Assembly (NCBI GenBank): GCA_022562475.1
Contig: JADFPD010000015.1
Span: forward strand, 1 to 33,438
Direction of reading: 5' to 3'
DNA: 33,438 nucleotides
DNA from: Chloroflexota bacterium
GTDB lineage: Bacteria > Chloroflexota > Dehalococcoidia > Lucifugimonadales > UBA3495
Position numbers and translations under genes: made by a program. The stretch's first letter is position 1. Every line of letters begins with the position of its first letter. Shown here piece by piece: positions 15,505-24,024 of the stretch. Below the pieces are notes generated by a model, which worked only from the letters and a program-made list of their open reading frames with translations, did not search any database and had not been told where the DNA came from.

Positions 15505-16143
15505 TTATTGGAACGTCACTATTGGAGAGAGGGGAGCCATACCGGACCCGTTGAACTCACCCGGCGTGGTGGTCGTGAGGATGTCCACCAGGGTGTTGGC
15601 GTCGAACGCGGCGACGTTCTCTAGGTAGAAGGGCATGGTGCCCCCCGCGTTTTCCCGCACTCTGAACTTCACGACCGCCACTGGACCGGTCCCGTCCATT
15701 CCATTGATATCGATGATACCGGCCCACAGCCGGCCCGGTCCGGGAGAACTGGAGTCGATCAGCGCATCCCCAGACAATAAGCCCCGTTCCACTTGGGCCA
15801 GTTCCAGCTTGGCCGGGTCATAAACCAGGACAAACTCCAAACTACCCACGTTTTTGGCCCGAGTTGCCAGGATCGGCACCGAGATAAACTTGGCCGCCGG
15901 GACCGCCGTCGGTTGCGGTGTAGGTGTCGGCGCAGGCGCCTGGGTGGGAGCGGGGTTCGGGGCCGGCGTGGGCGTGGAGGAAACGGCAAGCGGGGGAAGA
16001 CTTGTGTCCCCATCGCCACCGCCGCCCAGCACTCCGACGCCGAACAGGATGCCCATTAGGGCGCCGACAACCGCAGCCGAACCCAGTAGCCATTTCCAAC
16101 TGGTGATGATTCCGATATAAGTGACTTCCAACATCCAGCGCAT
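15505..16143 (-). CDS. Membrane-anchored cohesin-like domain protein
   Basis: The 212-residue product has a short cytosolic N-terminus, one transmembrane helix (about residues 18-40, WLLGSAAVVGALMGILFGVG) and a Pro/Thr/Ala-rich linker to about residue 85. A cohesin-like beta sandwich follows: ISVPILATRAKNVGSLEFVL, VYDPAKLELAQVERG, TGPVAVVKFRVREN. Cohesins bind dockerin modules. The gene directly upstream encodes a protein with a dockerin; only 11 bases separate them and GGGGAG precedes this ATG. The pair suggests that this protein holds its partner on the cell surface. The cohesin assignment is by pattern only. Confidence 0.75.
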   Translation of the reverse strand: MRWMLEVTYIGIITSWKWLLGSAAVVGALMGILFGVGVLGGGGDGDTSLPPLAVSSTPTPAPNPAPTQAPAPTPTPQPTAVPAAKFISVPILATRAKNVGSLEFVLVYDPAKLELAQVERGLLSGDALIDSSSPGPGRLWAGIIDINGMDGTGPVAVVKFRVRENAGGTMPFYLENVAAFDANTLVDILTTTTPGEFNGSGMAPLSPIVTFQ

Positions 16144-16154
16144 GATCTGCTCCC

Positions 16155-19028
16155 CTAACCAGGCCGGGCCATGTTCAGAATGATTCGAGCGTCGTCGATG
16201 GTTATCTTGCCGTCGTTGTTGACGTCCAAGGAAAGGTCTATCTTCTGCAGGTTGGACGCCATCCTAAGAGCCTGCAGGGCGTCCAATGCCGTGATCCGGC
16301 TGTCTCCATCGGCGTCACCCAGGAGCCGCGGGCCCACCTTGAAGTCGGCGCCGACCAACTCCATGGTCAACGGTCCGTTGGCATTGTGGTTGACCAAGGC
16401 ATCGGACAGAGTGATCGGACTCACGGAGCCCGCCGTCCCGACGACCTGGAACTCAACCACTGCGGCGGTTCCCCCTGAGCCTGTCCCTTTGGTCACGGCG
16501 AAGCCGAACCGTATCTCACCCAAAGTATCGGCATCGTAACTGAAGGAGTCCTCCGTAATCCGGGACCCTCGCTCCACGGTGAGCACCCTGAGCGAGTCGG
16601 AATCGTAGTTCAAGCTGAATCCCAGGCTGGTGATGCTCCCGGCTTGGTTCAACTTCACGGGAACTCGCACGGTACTTCCCAAGGGCGAAACGCGGGACTC
16701 GAGTATCAAGGCCGTACCGATGGGCCCGGTGATTCGGGGCGGCGGCACGTCGGCAGGGTCCGGAGCGGGGTCGATGACCTTGGGTGTTTCGGGTCGAGTG
16801 TCACTTTGCCGGTTTATAGTGATCAGATAGGTGCCGATGGGGTTGCTCACCCGTCCCGAAGCGGATACGGCCAGGGTGTACCAACCGGCTTCCGGAGCTT
16901 CCCACTCCAAGGACTGTTCCAGTCCGAAATTGGAGGTTGAGAAACCGGCTGCCTGGTTTTCCAACGAGAACCGGACTCCTTCCACCGTGCCCGGTCTGAC
17001 TTCGACCGTGTAGGTGATGCCCTTCTCCGCCAAGAACCTGAAGTAATCGTAGTCATTGGCAGGGCTGATGGCGCCGGCGATGGCGTTGCCAAACCCGATG
17101 CGGGTGCCGCCCTCGGGGTTATCGCTGTGCCGGTCTTGTAGGGTTGTGTCGGGAGTGACTTTCAGTGAGTAGGTCCCGGTGGGCTCTGCCGCCTTCGCGG
17201 AGGACGATACCTTGACGAAATAGGTCGCCGAGTCCGGGGCGGTCCAACGGACGATGTTGCTCTCGCCGAAGTTACGCGCGCCGGTGTCGGCGCTGCCGCC
17301 CACGGTATTGACTTCCAAAGAGACCGACGATGCCGACCCATAGGTCAGGTCGAATAGATACTCCACGCCTCGTTGGGCCGGGAAGGTGAAGAAATCCAGG
17401 TCGGATTGGGGGCTGATCGCGCCTTGGTAGACGGTGCCAAAGCTCAACGGCGTGCCGGCGGATGCCGTGTCCAGGTGCCGGTCCTCCAGGCTGATGTTGG
17501 CGGACACAGTAAGGGCGTAGGACCCGATGCCTTGAGTGGCCTGCGGCGAGTGGGATACCACCACGTAGAAGAGGCCGGTGCTGGCCGCGGTCCACCCCAG
17601 GCCGGTGCCCAGGCCGTTGGTGCTGCTCAGCTTGTCACCTTCGGGGTTCTCGATGGATATGACCGCGCCGTTGGCGGTGATCAGATCCAAGACCACTGAA
17701 TAATTAACACCCCGTTCGGCTAGAAAGGAGAAATAGTCCCGGTCGGTTTCCGGGCTAACCGCGCCCGGGTGGGCGTTGCCGAAGCTGAGCACCGAGGCAG
17801 TACCAGGGAAATCGCCGTGGTGGTCCTGCAGCGTATTGTCGCTGCTTAGGTTCAGTGAGTAGGTGCCGATGACATTTGGCACCTGAGTGGACGCCGATAT
17901 CACCGCCAGGAAGGTCCCGTTGGCCGGGGAGAGCCATTCGAGACGCGTTCCAACTCCTCCGTTGGAAGCCAGGCTGGTCCCGCCGGTGTCGATTATTGTC
18001 AGCGCGACCCCGTCGGCGCTGCCCAGTGAAACGTCCAGCGTATATCTGACGCCGCGCTGGACCGGGAAGGAGAAATAGTCCAGGTCATCCGCCGGGCTGA
18101 TGGAGCCCTGATGGGCGTTGCCGAAGCTGACCACGGTTGCTCCGGCGACGGTTTGGGAGTGCCGGTCGAGCAGGGCCGTCTCGGCCTTTAGTCTGATCGC
18201 GTAGGTGCCGCTGGAGTCGCGCACCCGGGTGGTGCCGGTCACCGCTATATAGTAGGTGCTGTTGCGGGGCGATATCCAGTTAATCGTGCTGCCGATGCCG
18301 TCGTTGGTTTTTTCCAGACCCGCGAAGCCGGTGTGAATGGAGATCTCCACGCCTTCGGAGGTCTCCAGATCGACCTCAACGGTGTATCTCACGCCCCGTT
18401 GAGCTTGGAAGGAGAAGAAATCGGAGTCGTCTCCGCCGTCAACGGAATCGAGCAGACTGGGCTGGTTGCTCCAGGGACTGATAGCTCCCTGGTAGACGTT
18501 TCCGGATGAGATCTGGGTGGCGCCGTTGATCTCGTCGGAATGCCGGTCCACGAAACGCGTGTCCTCGAATCCGGTGAGGGTGTATTCGCCCAGATAGAAA
18601 GAGCCGTCGAAATTATTGATGGTGCCCGACACCTCCACATAGTAGGTGTCGGTGGTACGGGCGACCCAGGTAACGGTCTTCTGGCCGCCGGTTACGGTGA
18701 GGACCTGCTCGGGAGAGCTGTTGTTGCCGCGGGAAAGGGAATTGATTATGGAGATATTTGCGTCCACCACCGTGATCTCATCCAGCACGAAGGTGTATTT
18801 GACCCCTCTTAAAGCCTGGAAAGAGAAATAGTCCACATCGAAAAGGATGTCAGAAGGGTTGATGACACCGGATATGGCCCCGGAACCGATCTTAAGGCTG
18901 GTGGAAGTGAAACGGTAATCGCCGTGGTCATCTTCCGCATGGATAGTGCTTTGATTGGAGAAGAATGCTACCCCGATCAACGCCAGAAACAGCAGCGTCG
19001 CCGGCAGCAGCGATATCGATTTCCGCAT
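16155..19028 (-). CDS. Secreted protein with six PPC-like repeats, a cohesin-like domain and a dockerin
   Basis: A 957-residue exported protein with signal peptide RKSISLLPATLLFLALIGVAFF. Six repeats of about 115 residues follow. Each has D-R-H-x-D or similar at its start, then G-A-I-S-P, D-x-D-Y-F-S-F, R-G-V-x-Y-T and a closing G-T-Y-x-L strand, which resembles bacterial pre-peptidase C-terminal (PPC) domains. A cohesin-like domain follows (VRVPVKLNQAGSITSLGFSL to about residue 895). A type I dockerin ends the protein, with two calcium loops, DADGDSRITALD and DVNNDGKITIDD. No catalytic domain is seen, so a structural or adhesive surface role is likely. The start at 19028 has GGGAGG 6 bases upstream; an ATG 21 codons earlier is less likely because it would bury the signal peptide. 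Confidence 0.88.
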   Translation of the reverse strand: MRKSISLLPATLLFLALIGVAFFSNQSTIHAEDDHGDYRFTSTSLKIGSGAISGVINPSDILFDVDYFSFQALRGVKYTFVLDEITVVDANISIINSLSRGNNSSPEQVLTVTGGQKTVTWVARTTDTYYVEVSGTINNFDGSFYLGEYTLTGFEDTRFVDRHSDEINGATQISSGNVYQGAISPWSNQPSLLDSVDGGDDSDFFSFQAQRGVRYTVEVDLETSEGVEISIHTGFAGLEKTNDGIGSTINWISPRNSTYYIAVTGTTRVRDSSGTYAIRLKAETALLDRHSQTVAGATVVSFGNAHQGSISPADDLDYFSFPVQRGVRYTLDVSLGSADGVALTIIDTGGTSLASNGGVGTRLEWLSPANGTFLAVISASTQVPNVIGTYSLNLSSDNTLQDHHGDFPGTASVLSFGNAHPGAVSPETDRDYFSFLAERGVNYSVVLDLITANGAVISIENPEGDKLSSTNGLGTGLGWTAASTGLFYVVVSHSPQATQGIGSYALTVSANISLEDRHLDTASAGTPLSFGTVYQGAISPQSDLDFFTFPAQRGVEYLFDLTYGSASSVSLEVNTVGGSADTGARNFGESNIVRWTAPDSATYFVKVSSSAKAAEPTGTYSLKVTPDTTLQDRHSDNPEGGTRIGFGNAIAGAISPANDYDYFRFLAEKGITYTVEVRPGTVEGVRFSLENQAAGFSTSNFGLEQSLEWEAPEAGWYTLAVSASGRVSNPIGTYLITINRQSDTRPETPKVIDPAPDPADVPPPRITGPIGTALILESRVSPLGSTVRVPVKLNQAGSITSLGFSLNYDSDSLRVLTVERGSRITEDSFSYDADTLGEIRFGFAVTKGTGSGGTAAVVEFQVVGTAGSVSPITLSDALVNHNANGPLTMELVGADFKVGPRLLGDADGDSRITALDALQALRMASNLQKIDLSLDVNNDGKITIDDARIILNMARPG

Positions 19029-19125
19029 GCCCGTCCTCCCTTCCTCCGCCGCAACATGTGCGGCACGGGGGCCGGGGCCATGGTCCGTCATGGACCCTTT
19101 AGACCCCGATCAGCAGGCGTCCGCG

Positions 19126-19148
19126 ATCGGCCGACTTTGTCGGTCGAT
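19126..19148 (-). other. Hairpin in the leader of the PPC/dockerin gene
   Basis: Ten-base arms (19126-19135 and 19139-19148) with one G-T mismatch and a TTT loop lie about 100 bases before the start codon, downstream of the promoter below. No T-run follows, so it may stabilise or regulate the long leader. Confidence 0.4.
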
Positions 19149-19186
19149 GGGTAGACTTCCTGCAATTAGCTTAGAAAATTGTTTAT

Positions 19187-19216
19187 AGTTTAAAATTAAT
19201 TTTAAATTCATGTCAA
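19187..19216 (-). promoter_or_regulatory. Promoter of the PPC/dockerin operon, with an AT-rich palindrome
   Basis: On the minus strand a perfect TTGACA (19216-19211) is followed after 18 bases by TAAACT (19192-19187). The spacer overlaps the 18-base perfect palindrome TTTAAAATTAATTTTAAA (19189-19206). The strong local AT-richness contrasts with the GC-rich surroundings. The palindrome could be an operator. Confidence 0.55.
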
Positions 19217-19298
19217 TCAAATAAGCCACCAGATAGCGGACAAATGGCGTGCGGTACGCATAAAGCAGGGAGAGGGGGACGCGGGTCCGGTGCTGAGG

Positions 19299-20816
19299 CT
19301 AAGGGGAGTAGATGTCTGTGTGGGGGTAAAAAGCGTACCAGCCGAACCAGTAGGAGTCGCGGCTGGGAATCTGTTCCAGGGTCTCGCCCGAGCCGTCTAG
19401 GCGCACTAAGGCATTATCACCGGTCTGCCAGTCAACGCCGTTCTCATCGGTGAGTATCACCGATCGGCCGGTGGCCGATTGGGAAAATGTAAATACATGT
19501 TCTTCACGGTCGTAGGCCCGCACACCGGCGCCGGCCCCAGCCGAGAAGACCACCACGTTCCGGCCTGCCAGGGTGTCGTTGATAACAATCTGGCCATCGA
19601 ACAGGGATAGCGGATAGGCCCTGGCTTCGTCGCCGAACGCCAGCCCAAATACCTGCTCTTTGGTGTCCAGGTCTGAACTTCTCTCCGGAACTGGAAAAAC
19701 GGTGTCTTTCTGGTACCGGTAGGCGAAGTAGGCGGAATCGTTCTGCGCCTCTGGGGTATAGGCATCTTCAGGGTATATCCCGGTATCCAAGTCCAGGACG
19801 GTGGTGTCTGGGTGCTCGGCCACCCATGCGGACCAAATCGTGAGCGTCATGGGCAGGACTTCCAGCTCGATGCCGGTGCCGACCAGCGGGCCCACGGCCG
19901 GCACGCCTCGGAATTGGTGCCACAGGGTCTCGGTCTTGCGGTCGAACATAAGCTTATTGCTGCGGTAGAGGAAACCGGAGGTGCCGAACTCCACCCTTTC
20001 GCCGTCGATCATTGTGGAATACACGATTCCAGACCCGCAAAGGGTTCAATAGGCCAGGGCGAACGGGACCCCAGCGATGACGTCATTGGCCATCTCGTGG
20101 CGGTTCATTATTCGGAGGGGATAGGCCCGGTGCTGGCCGTTTATGGACACGCCGAACACCCGGTCCTCGGGCAGCATGTAATCGGCTTCGCTAGCCGAAA
20201 CCACCGGAGGGTCGGTCAGATCGGGAATGCCGTCCTTGGCAACGCCCCCCCAGATAACCTCTTCGATCCGAATGTCGGTCTTAACCCCGTCGTACAGAAA
20301 CGCGCCCAGGCCGGGGTCCAATAATGAATAGAGTTGGCTCTTCCAACCGACGTACCCTTCGGGGGGTTGGACCTGAGGATTGTTCCCCAGCCACTCGATC
20401 CACCATTTCCATTCGCTCTGCTCCGGGGAAAAGAGCATCAATTCTTCCGGCGGCACATCGTCTTTGAGGCGGGACAAGAAGGAGGTAAGGTTTATGATGG
20501 CCTCCTCTTGGGCCTGGAAACGGAGGAATTCCAGGAGCACCGGGATGTAGGCCTGGTTCCCCGAGTAAGCCATCTTCCGGGCAACCCGGTCCAGCTTTTC
20601 GTCCAGCGTGGCCATCATCAATTCCGTGGGATCGTCTGGCAGGTAGCTGAGGTCCAATTCCCCGCTCATGGAATTCAGGGGTTGAGAGGTCGCCTCCGGC
20701 GTGGCGGGCGCTGGGGCAGAGGTAGGCCCGCCATCATCAGACGAGCAGGCAGCCACCGATAGGACGAGGAGCGAGACCACGGGCCAGAAAACGCCGGCCC
20801 GCCGTATTCGGGACAT
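19299..20816 (-). CDS. DUF3179 lipoprotein, predicted selenoprotein (in-frame UGA = Sec257)
   Basis: Two adjacent open frames in the same phase are joined by one TGA (20048-20046). Together they make a 505-residue DUF3179 protein. It has lipobox LSVAAC (Cys24), a Pro/Thr-rich linker, an alpha-helical part, then the DUF3179 domain with AYPLRIMNRHEMANDVIAGV directly before the TGA and TSGFLYRSNKLMFDRKTETLW after it. The junction reads PFALAY-U-TLCGSG. DUF3179 proteins have a CPLCG-type motif at this place, so the TGA falls on the first Cys. A hairpin with SECIS-like spacing follows. The ATG at 20816 is used; an in-frame TTG at 20825 is possible and would number the site 260. The family's function is unknown; here an extracytoplasmic UxxC redox site is implied. 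Confidence 0.85.
20015..20031 (-). promoter_or_regulatory. Candidate bacterial SECIS hairpin for the DUF3179 gene
   Basis: On the minus strand TGGAAT (20031-20026) pairs perfectly with ATTCCA (20020-20015) around loop CGTGT. The stem begins 14 bases and the loop 20 bases after the UGA, the same loop distance as in the FrnE/DsbA-like gene. The second loop base is G. This meets the usual bacterial SECIS criteria. Confidence 0.65.
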
Positions 20817-20839
20817 CGATATCAAAAAGGCTCACCCGA

Positions 20840-20867
20840 AGTGTGTTGAATATTGGGCGGTTGTCAA
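20840..20867 (-). promoter_or_regulatory. Possible promoter of the DUF3179 gene
   Basis: A perfect TTGACA (20867-20862 on the minus strand) lies about 46 bases before the start codon. The best -10 at 16 bases is CACACT, a weak match, so the call is tentative. Confidence 0.3.
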
Positions 20868-20924
20868 TAATTCTTACGAACAACTGCTCTTGGTGGATGG
20901 GATGCTGATAGTTTGATGCAGGAC

Positions 20925-20943
20925 CCCGCGATTTCGATGCGGG
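20925..20943 (-). terminator. Hairpin directly after the isovaleryl-CoA dehydrogenase gene
   Basis: CCCGC and GCGGG enclose a further A-T/T-A pair step with one bulged base and a four-base loop. It starts 6 bases beyond the stop codon on the minus strand. No T-run follows, so termination is uncertain. Confidence 0.35.
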
Positions 20944-20948
20944 CCGGG

Positions 20949-22127
20949 CTACTGGGACTCCCGGAACAACTCCCGGCCGATCAGCATGCGGCGTATCTCG
21001 CTGGTCCCGGCGCCGATCTCATAGAGTTTGGCATCCCGCAGGAGCCGGCCAGTGGGAAAATCGTTGATGTAGCCGTTTCCGCCCAGGGTCTGCACCGCCT
21101 GGAGAGCGATCTGAGTGGCCTGCTCGCCGGCAAACAGCAGACATCCGGCGGCATCTTTCCGGCTGCTCTCGCCCCGGTCGGCAGCCCGCGCCACGGCATA
21201 CACGTAAGACTGACAGGCCGAAAGAGAAGTGTACATATCGGCCAATTTTGCCTGGATCAGTTGAAACTCACCGATGGGCTGGCCGAACTGCTCCCGTTGG
21301 TGAACGTAAGGCAACACCACGTCCAAACACGATTGCATGATGCCCAAGGGACCGCCGGCGAGCACCAGGCGCTCGTAATCCAGTCCGCTCATCAGCACCC
21401 TGACGCCATCGCCCACTTCGCCAAGAACGTTCTCCTCGGGCACCTCGCAGTCCTGGAAGACCAATTCTGAAGTGCTGGAGCCGCGCATGCCCAACTTGTC
21501 CAGCTTGGGCGATGCCTGGAAACCGGCATAACCCTTTTCGACCAAAAAGGCGGTGATGCCATGGGAGCCCGCTTCTGGGTCGGTCTTGCCGTAGACCACC
21601 AGGGTGTCGGCGTCGGGGCCGTTGGTGATCCACATCTTGCTGCCGTTCAATACGTAACGGTCGCCCCGTTTCTCGGCGCGGAGGGCCATGCTCACCACGT
21701 CGGAACCGGCATCGGGTTCGCTCATCGCCAGCGCCCCAACGTGCTGACCGTCGATCAGCTTGGGCAGGTAGCGCCGTTTTTGGTCGTCGTTGCCGTTCCG
21801 GAAGATCTGGTTGACGCAGAGATTGGAGTGGGCGCCGTAGCTGAGGCCGACGCTGGCGGAACCCCTGGATATCTCCTCCATGGTGACGGCGTGGGCCAGG
21901 TAGCCGAGGCCGGCGCCGCCGTATTCCTCGGAGACGGTGATGCCTAGCAGGCCCAGATCACCCAGCCTGGGCCACAGGTCCCTGGGGAACACGTCGGTCT
22001 GGTCTATTTCCTGGGCCCGGGGGGCGATCTCCTGGGACGAGAACTGACGCACGGTGTCCCTGATGAGGTCGATGGTCTCACCCAGGGAGTGGTCCAATTG
22101 GCCGTAAGCGGGCTTTCTGGATGTCAT
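20949..22127 (-). CDS. ivd: Isovaleryl-CoA dehydrogenase
   Basis: A 392-residue acyl-CoA dehydrogenase. FAD-site motifs are [13 protein letters not shown] and [16 protein letters not shown]. The helix [18 protein letters not shown] carries the catalytic Glu in the position used by isovaleryl-CoA dehydrogenases, not the C-terminal site of short- and medium-chain enzymes. [22 protein letters not shown] and [32 protein letters not shown] (by position, near the end) are also typical. The enzyme oxidises isovaleryl-CoA in leucine breakdown, passing electrons to ETF. AGGGGG lies 6 bases before the ATG. The CoA-ligase gene ends 74 bases upstream. None of the later leucine-pathway genes is in the window. 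Confidence 0.9.
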   Translation of the reverse strand: MTSRKPAYGQLDHSLGETIDLIRDTVRQFSSQEIAPRAQEIDQTDVFPRDLWPRLGDLGLLGITVSEEYGGAGLGYLAHAVTMEEISRGSASVGLSYGAHSNLCVNQIFRNGNDDQKRRYLPKLIDGQHVGALAMSEPDAGSDVVSMALRAEKRGDRYVLNGSKMWITNGPDADTLVVYGKTDPEAGSHGITAFLVEKGYAGFQASPKLDKLGMRGSSTSELVFQDCEVPEENVLGEVGDGVRVLMSGLDYERLVLAGGPLGIMQSCLDVVLPYVHQREQFGQPIGEFQLIQAKLADMYTSLSACQSYVYAVARAADRGESSRKDAAGCLLFAGEQATQIALQAVQTLGGNGYINDFPTGRLLRDAKLYEIGAGTSEIRRMLIGRELFRESQ

Positions 22128-22201
22128 TTTTTACCCCCTGCCGCGACGCCTTTAAAGACGGTTCAAGGTTTCCGCAGGTCGATTATACGATGGGCTTTGA
22201 A

Positions 22202-23575
22202 CTAGGTCCGCTCAAACTCGCCGGCCGGTTTCAGCTCGACGGCCACGCTTACGCCGATCGCCCGGCGTATCGCCGCCGTGAACCGCTCCCGCACCGGCTC
22301 CAACGCTGCCGGGTCGAACTCCAGGGAGGCGAACGCCCCGTTTTGCACTTCGGCCTGCACCGTCAGACGGTCCATCTGCCCGGTCTCCCGTTCCAGCACC
22401 AGGCGGAATTCGCCGCCGAAGTCGTCCATACCGCGGAGCACGTCTTCGATACGCGAGGGGAACACGTTCTGGCCCCGGACGATGATCATGTCGTCCACCC
22501 TGCCGTAGATGCCGGCGACCAAGGTGGGATAGGTGCGTCCGCAGGGGCAGTCCACCATGTCCCAACGGGCGATGTCCCCCGACCAGTAGCGGATCATGGG
22601 TTGGGAGGTGCGCTCGGTATGGGAGTAGACGGGCACCCCTTCCTCGCCCAAGGGCAGGCCCAGCTTGGTCTGGGGGTCGACCATCTCAGTGTAGACGATG
22701 TCCTGCCACAGGTGCATCCCACCGTCTAGGTGGCGGCAGCCAGAAGCGCTCATCCAGGGCGTCATCTCCGCCATGGTGCCTTGATCGACGATGTAGCAAC
22801 CGAAGGTCTCCTCGATCAGGCGGCGGGTGGCGGGGACGCTGGCGCCGGGCTCTCCGGAGAAGAACATGAACCGGAAGCCGAAGTCTTCCTTGGGGTCGAC
22901 CCCCATCCGCCGGGCGGTCTCCGCGAAGTAGAGGGCGTATGACGGGGTGCCGTAAAGAACGGAGGGTCTCACCATGGTGGCCCATTCCACCGCCCGTTCG
23001 GTCTGGCCCGCCGCGCCGCTGCCGAAGGGAAAACAGGTTGCACCCAAACGTTCGGCCCCGACCAGGGCCCCCCAACTACCCACATACAGGCTGAAGACCG
23101 CGGCGATCATCACGGTGTCGTCGCGGCGAAGCCCAGCGCCCCACAGGATGCGGGCGTGGGCTTCCGCTATGCGGTCCCAGTCGTCCCTTCCGATGCCAAA
23201 GACCGTGGGCCGGCCCGTGGTGCCCGAGGTGCCGTGGACCCGGAAGATGTCTTCGGGCGGCACGCAGAGGAACCGGCCGTAGGGAGGGTGTTCCTCTTGC
23301 TCCCGGCGGATGTCTTCTTTCGTGAGTATCGGCAGTTGGGCGAATTCTTCCAAGGTGGCCAGGTTGGCCGGGTCAACCGGCGCGTCCTTGTAAAACTCTT
23401 GGTAGAAGCCGGAATTCTGGTGGACGTAGCGGACCTGATGCTGGAGTTTCGCCAGGATGTGCCGGTCCCGCTGGGCAGGCGGCATGGTCTCCAGTTCCGG
23501 CGACCAGTATTCCTGGTCCGGGCTTGGGGTGAAGCTATCGGGATACCGGGGAGGCCATTCCATGGATGCAGTCAT
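22202..23575 (-). CDS. PaaK-like acyl-CoA ligase (AMP-forming), possibly hydroxy-acid specific
   Basis: A 457-residue adenylate-forming ligase of the phenylacetate-CoA ligase branch. The ATP-binding loop is HGTSGTTGRPT, with YGTPSYALYFAE in the middle and VDDMIIVRGQNVFPSRIEDV marking the hinge and C-terminal domain. It activates a carboxylic acid to its CoA thioester through an acyl-AMP. The gene starts 18 bases after the small mutase subunit's stop and is clearly in its operon. 2-Hydroxyisobutyryl-CoA ligase is, to my knowledge, a relative of PaaK and is encoded beside its mutase in known degraders, so that substrate is a real candidate. The start is unsure: ATG at 23575 or 23563. Confidence 0.85.
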   Translation of the reverse strand: MTASMEWPPRYPDSFTPSPDQEYWSPELETMPPAQRDRHILAKLQHQVRYVHQNSGFYQEFYKDAPVDPANLATLEEFAQLPILTKEDIRREQEEHPPYGRFLCVPPEDIFRVHGTSGTTGRPTVFGIGRDDWDRIAEAHARILWGAGLRRDDTVMIAAVFSLYVGSWGALVGAERLGATCFPFGSGAAGQTERAVEWATMVRPSVLYGTPSYALYFAETARRMGVDPKEDFGFRFMFFSGEPGASVPATRRLIEETFGCYIVDQGTMAEMTPWMSASGCRHLDGGMHLWQDIVYTEMVDPQTKLGLPLGEEGVPVYSHTERTSQPMIRYWSGDIARWDMVDCPCGRTYPTLVAGIYGRVDDMIIVRGQNVFPSRIEDVLRGMDDFGGEFRLVLERETGQMDRLTVQAEVQNGAFASLEFDPAALEPVRERFTAAIRRAIGVSVAVELKPAGEFERT

Positions 23576-23593
23576 CCGGCGCGGTTCTGCCGC

Positions 23594-24022
23594 TCAGACC
23601 TGGGGCGCCGACCGGCCCCGGCTGATGTTCTCGGAGATGAATTCGGTCATGGCTGTGGTGAAGCTTCCCACGGGGAACACGCCCTGCACCCCCATCTTTT
23701 GCAACGGCTCAACGTCGTCCTCGGGAATAGTGCCGCCCACCATAACTAGGACATCGTCAAGAATCTCCCTCTCTCGAAGGGCTTTGGTCAGGCGGGGGAT
23801 CAGCCGCATGTGGGCCCCGGACAGGATGCTGATGCCGACCACGTCGACGTCTTCTTGAAGCGCGGTCTGGGCGACCTGGTCGGGGGTGACCCGCATGCCC
23901 ATGTAGACCACCTCCATGCCGGCGTCCCGCATGGCCCTGGCGATGACCTTGATGCCGCGGTCATGCCCGTCCAAGCCCAACTTGGCCAGGAGGACCTTGA
24001 TGTTCGCAGACTGCGCTGCCAC
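23594..24022 (-). CDS. B12-binding small subunit of an acyl-CoA mutase (HcmB/McmA2-like)
   Basis: A 142-residue stand-alone cobalamin-binding subunit. The DxHxxG signature is in [17 protein letters not shown], followed by [11 protein letters not shown] and [11 protein letters not shown], which give the S-x-L and GG of the B12 fold. The His supplies the lower cobalt ligand. It starts on GTG only two bases after the stop of the large subunit, so the two are co-translated. Size fits the small subunit of 2-hydroxyisobutyryl-CoA mutase or of split methylmalonyl-CoA mutases. Confidence 0.92.
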   Translation of the reverse strand: MAAQSANIKVLLAKLGLDGHDRGIKVIARAMRDAGMEVVYMGMRVTPDQVAQTALQEDVDVVGISILSGAHMRLIPRLTKALREREILDDVLVMVGGTIPEDDVEPLQKMGVQGVFPVGSFTTAMTEFISENISRGRSAPQV

Positions 24023-24024
24023 GG

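Noticed and set aside
16155-19028. The repeats in the large surface gene as a CRISPR or DNA repeat array
   Set aside because: They are diverged protein-domain repeats of about 115 codons with no short identical DNA units.
19299-20825. DUF3179 locus as two genes or a pseudogene
   Set aside because: Both halves are intact and in one phase, and the only interruption is a TGA at a conserved Cys codon followed by a SECIS-like hairpin.
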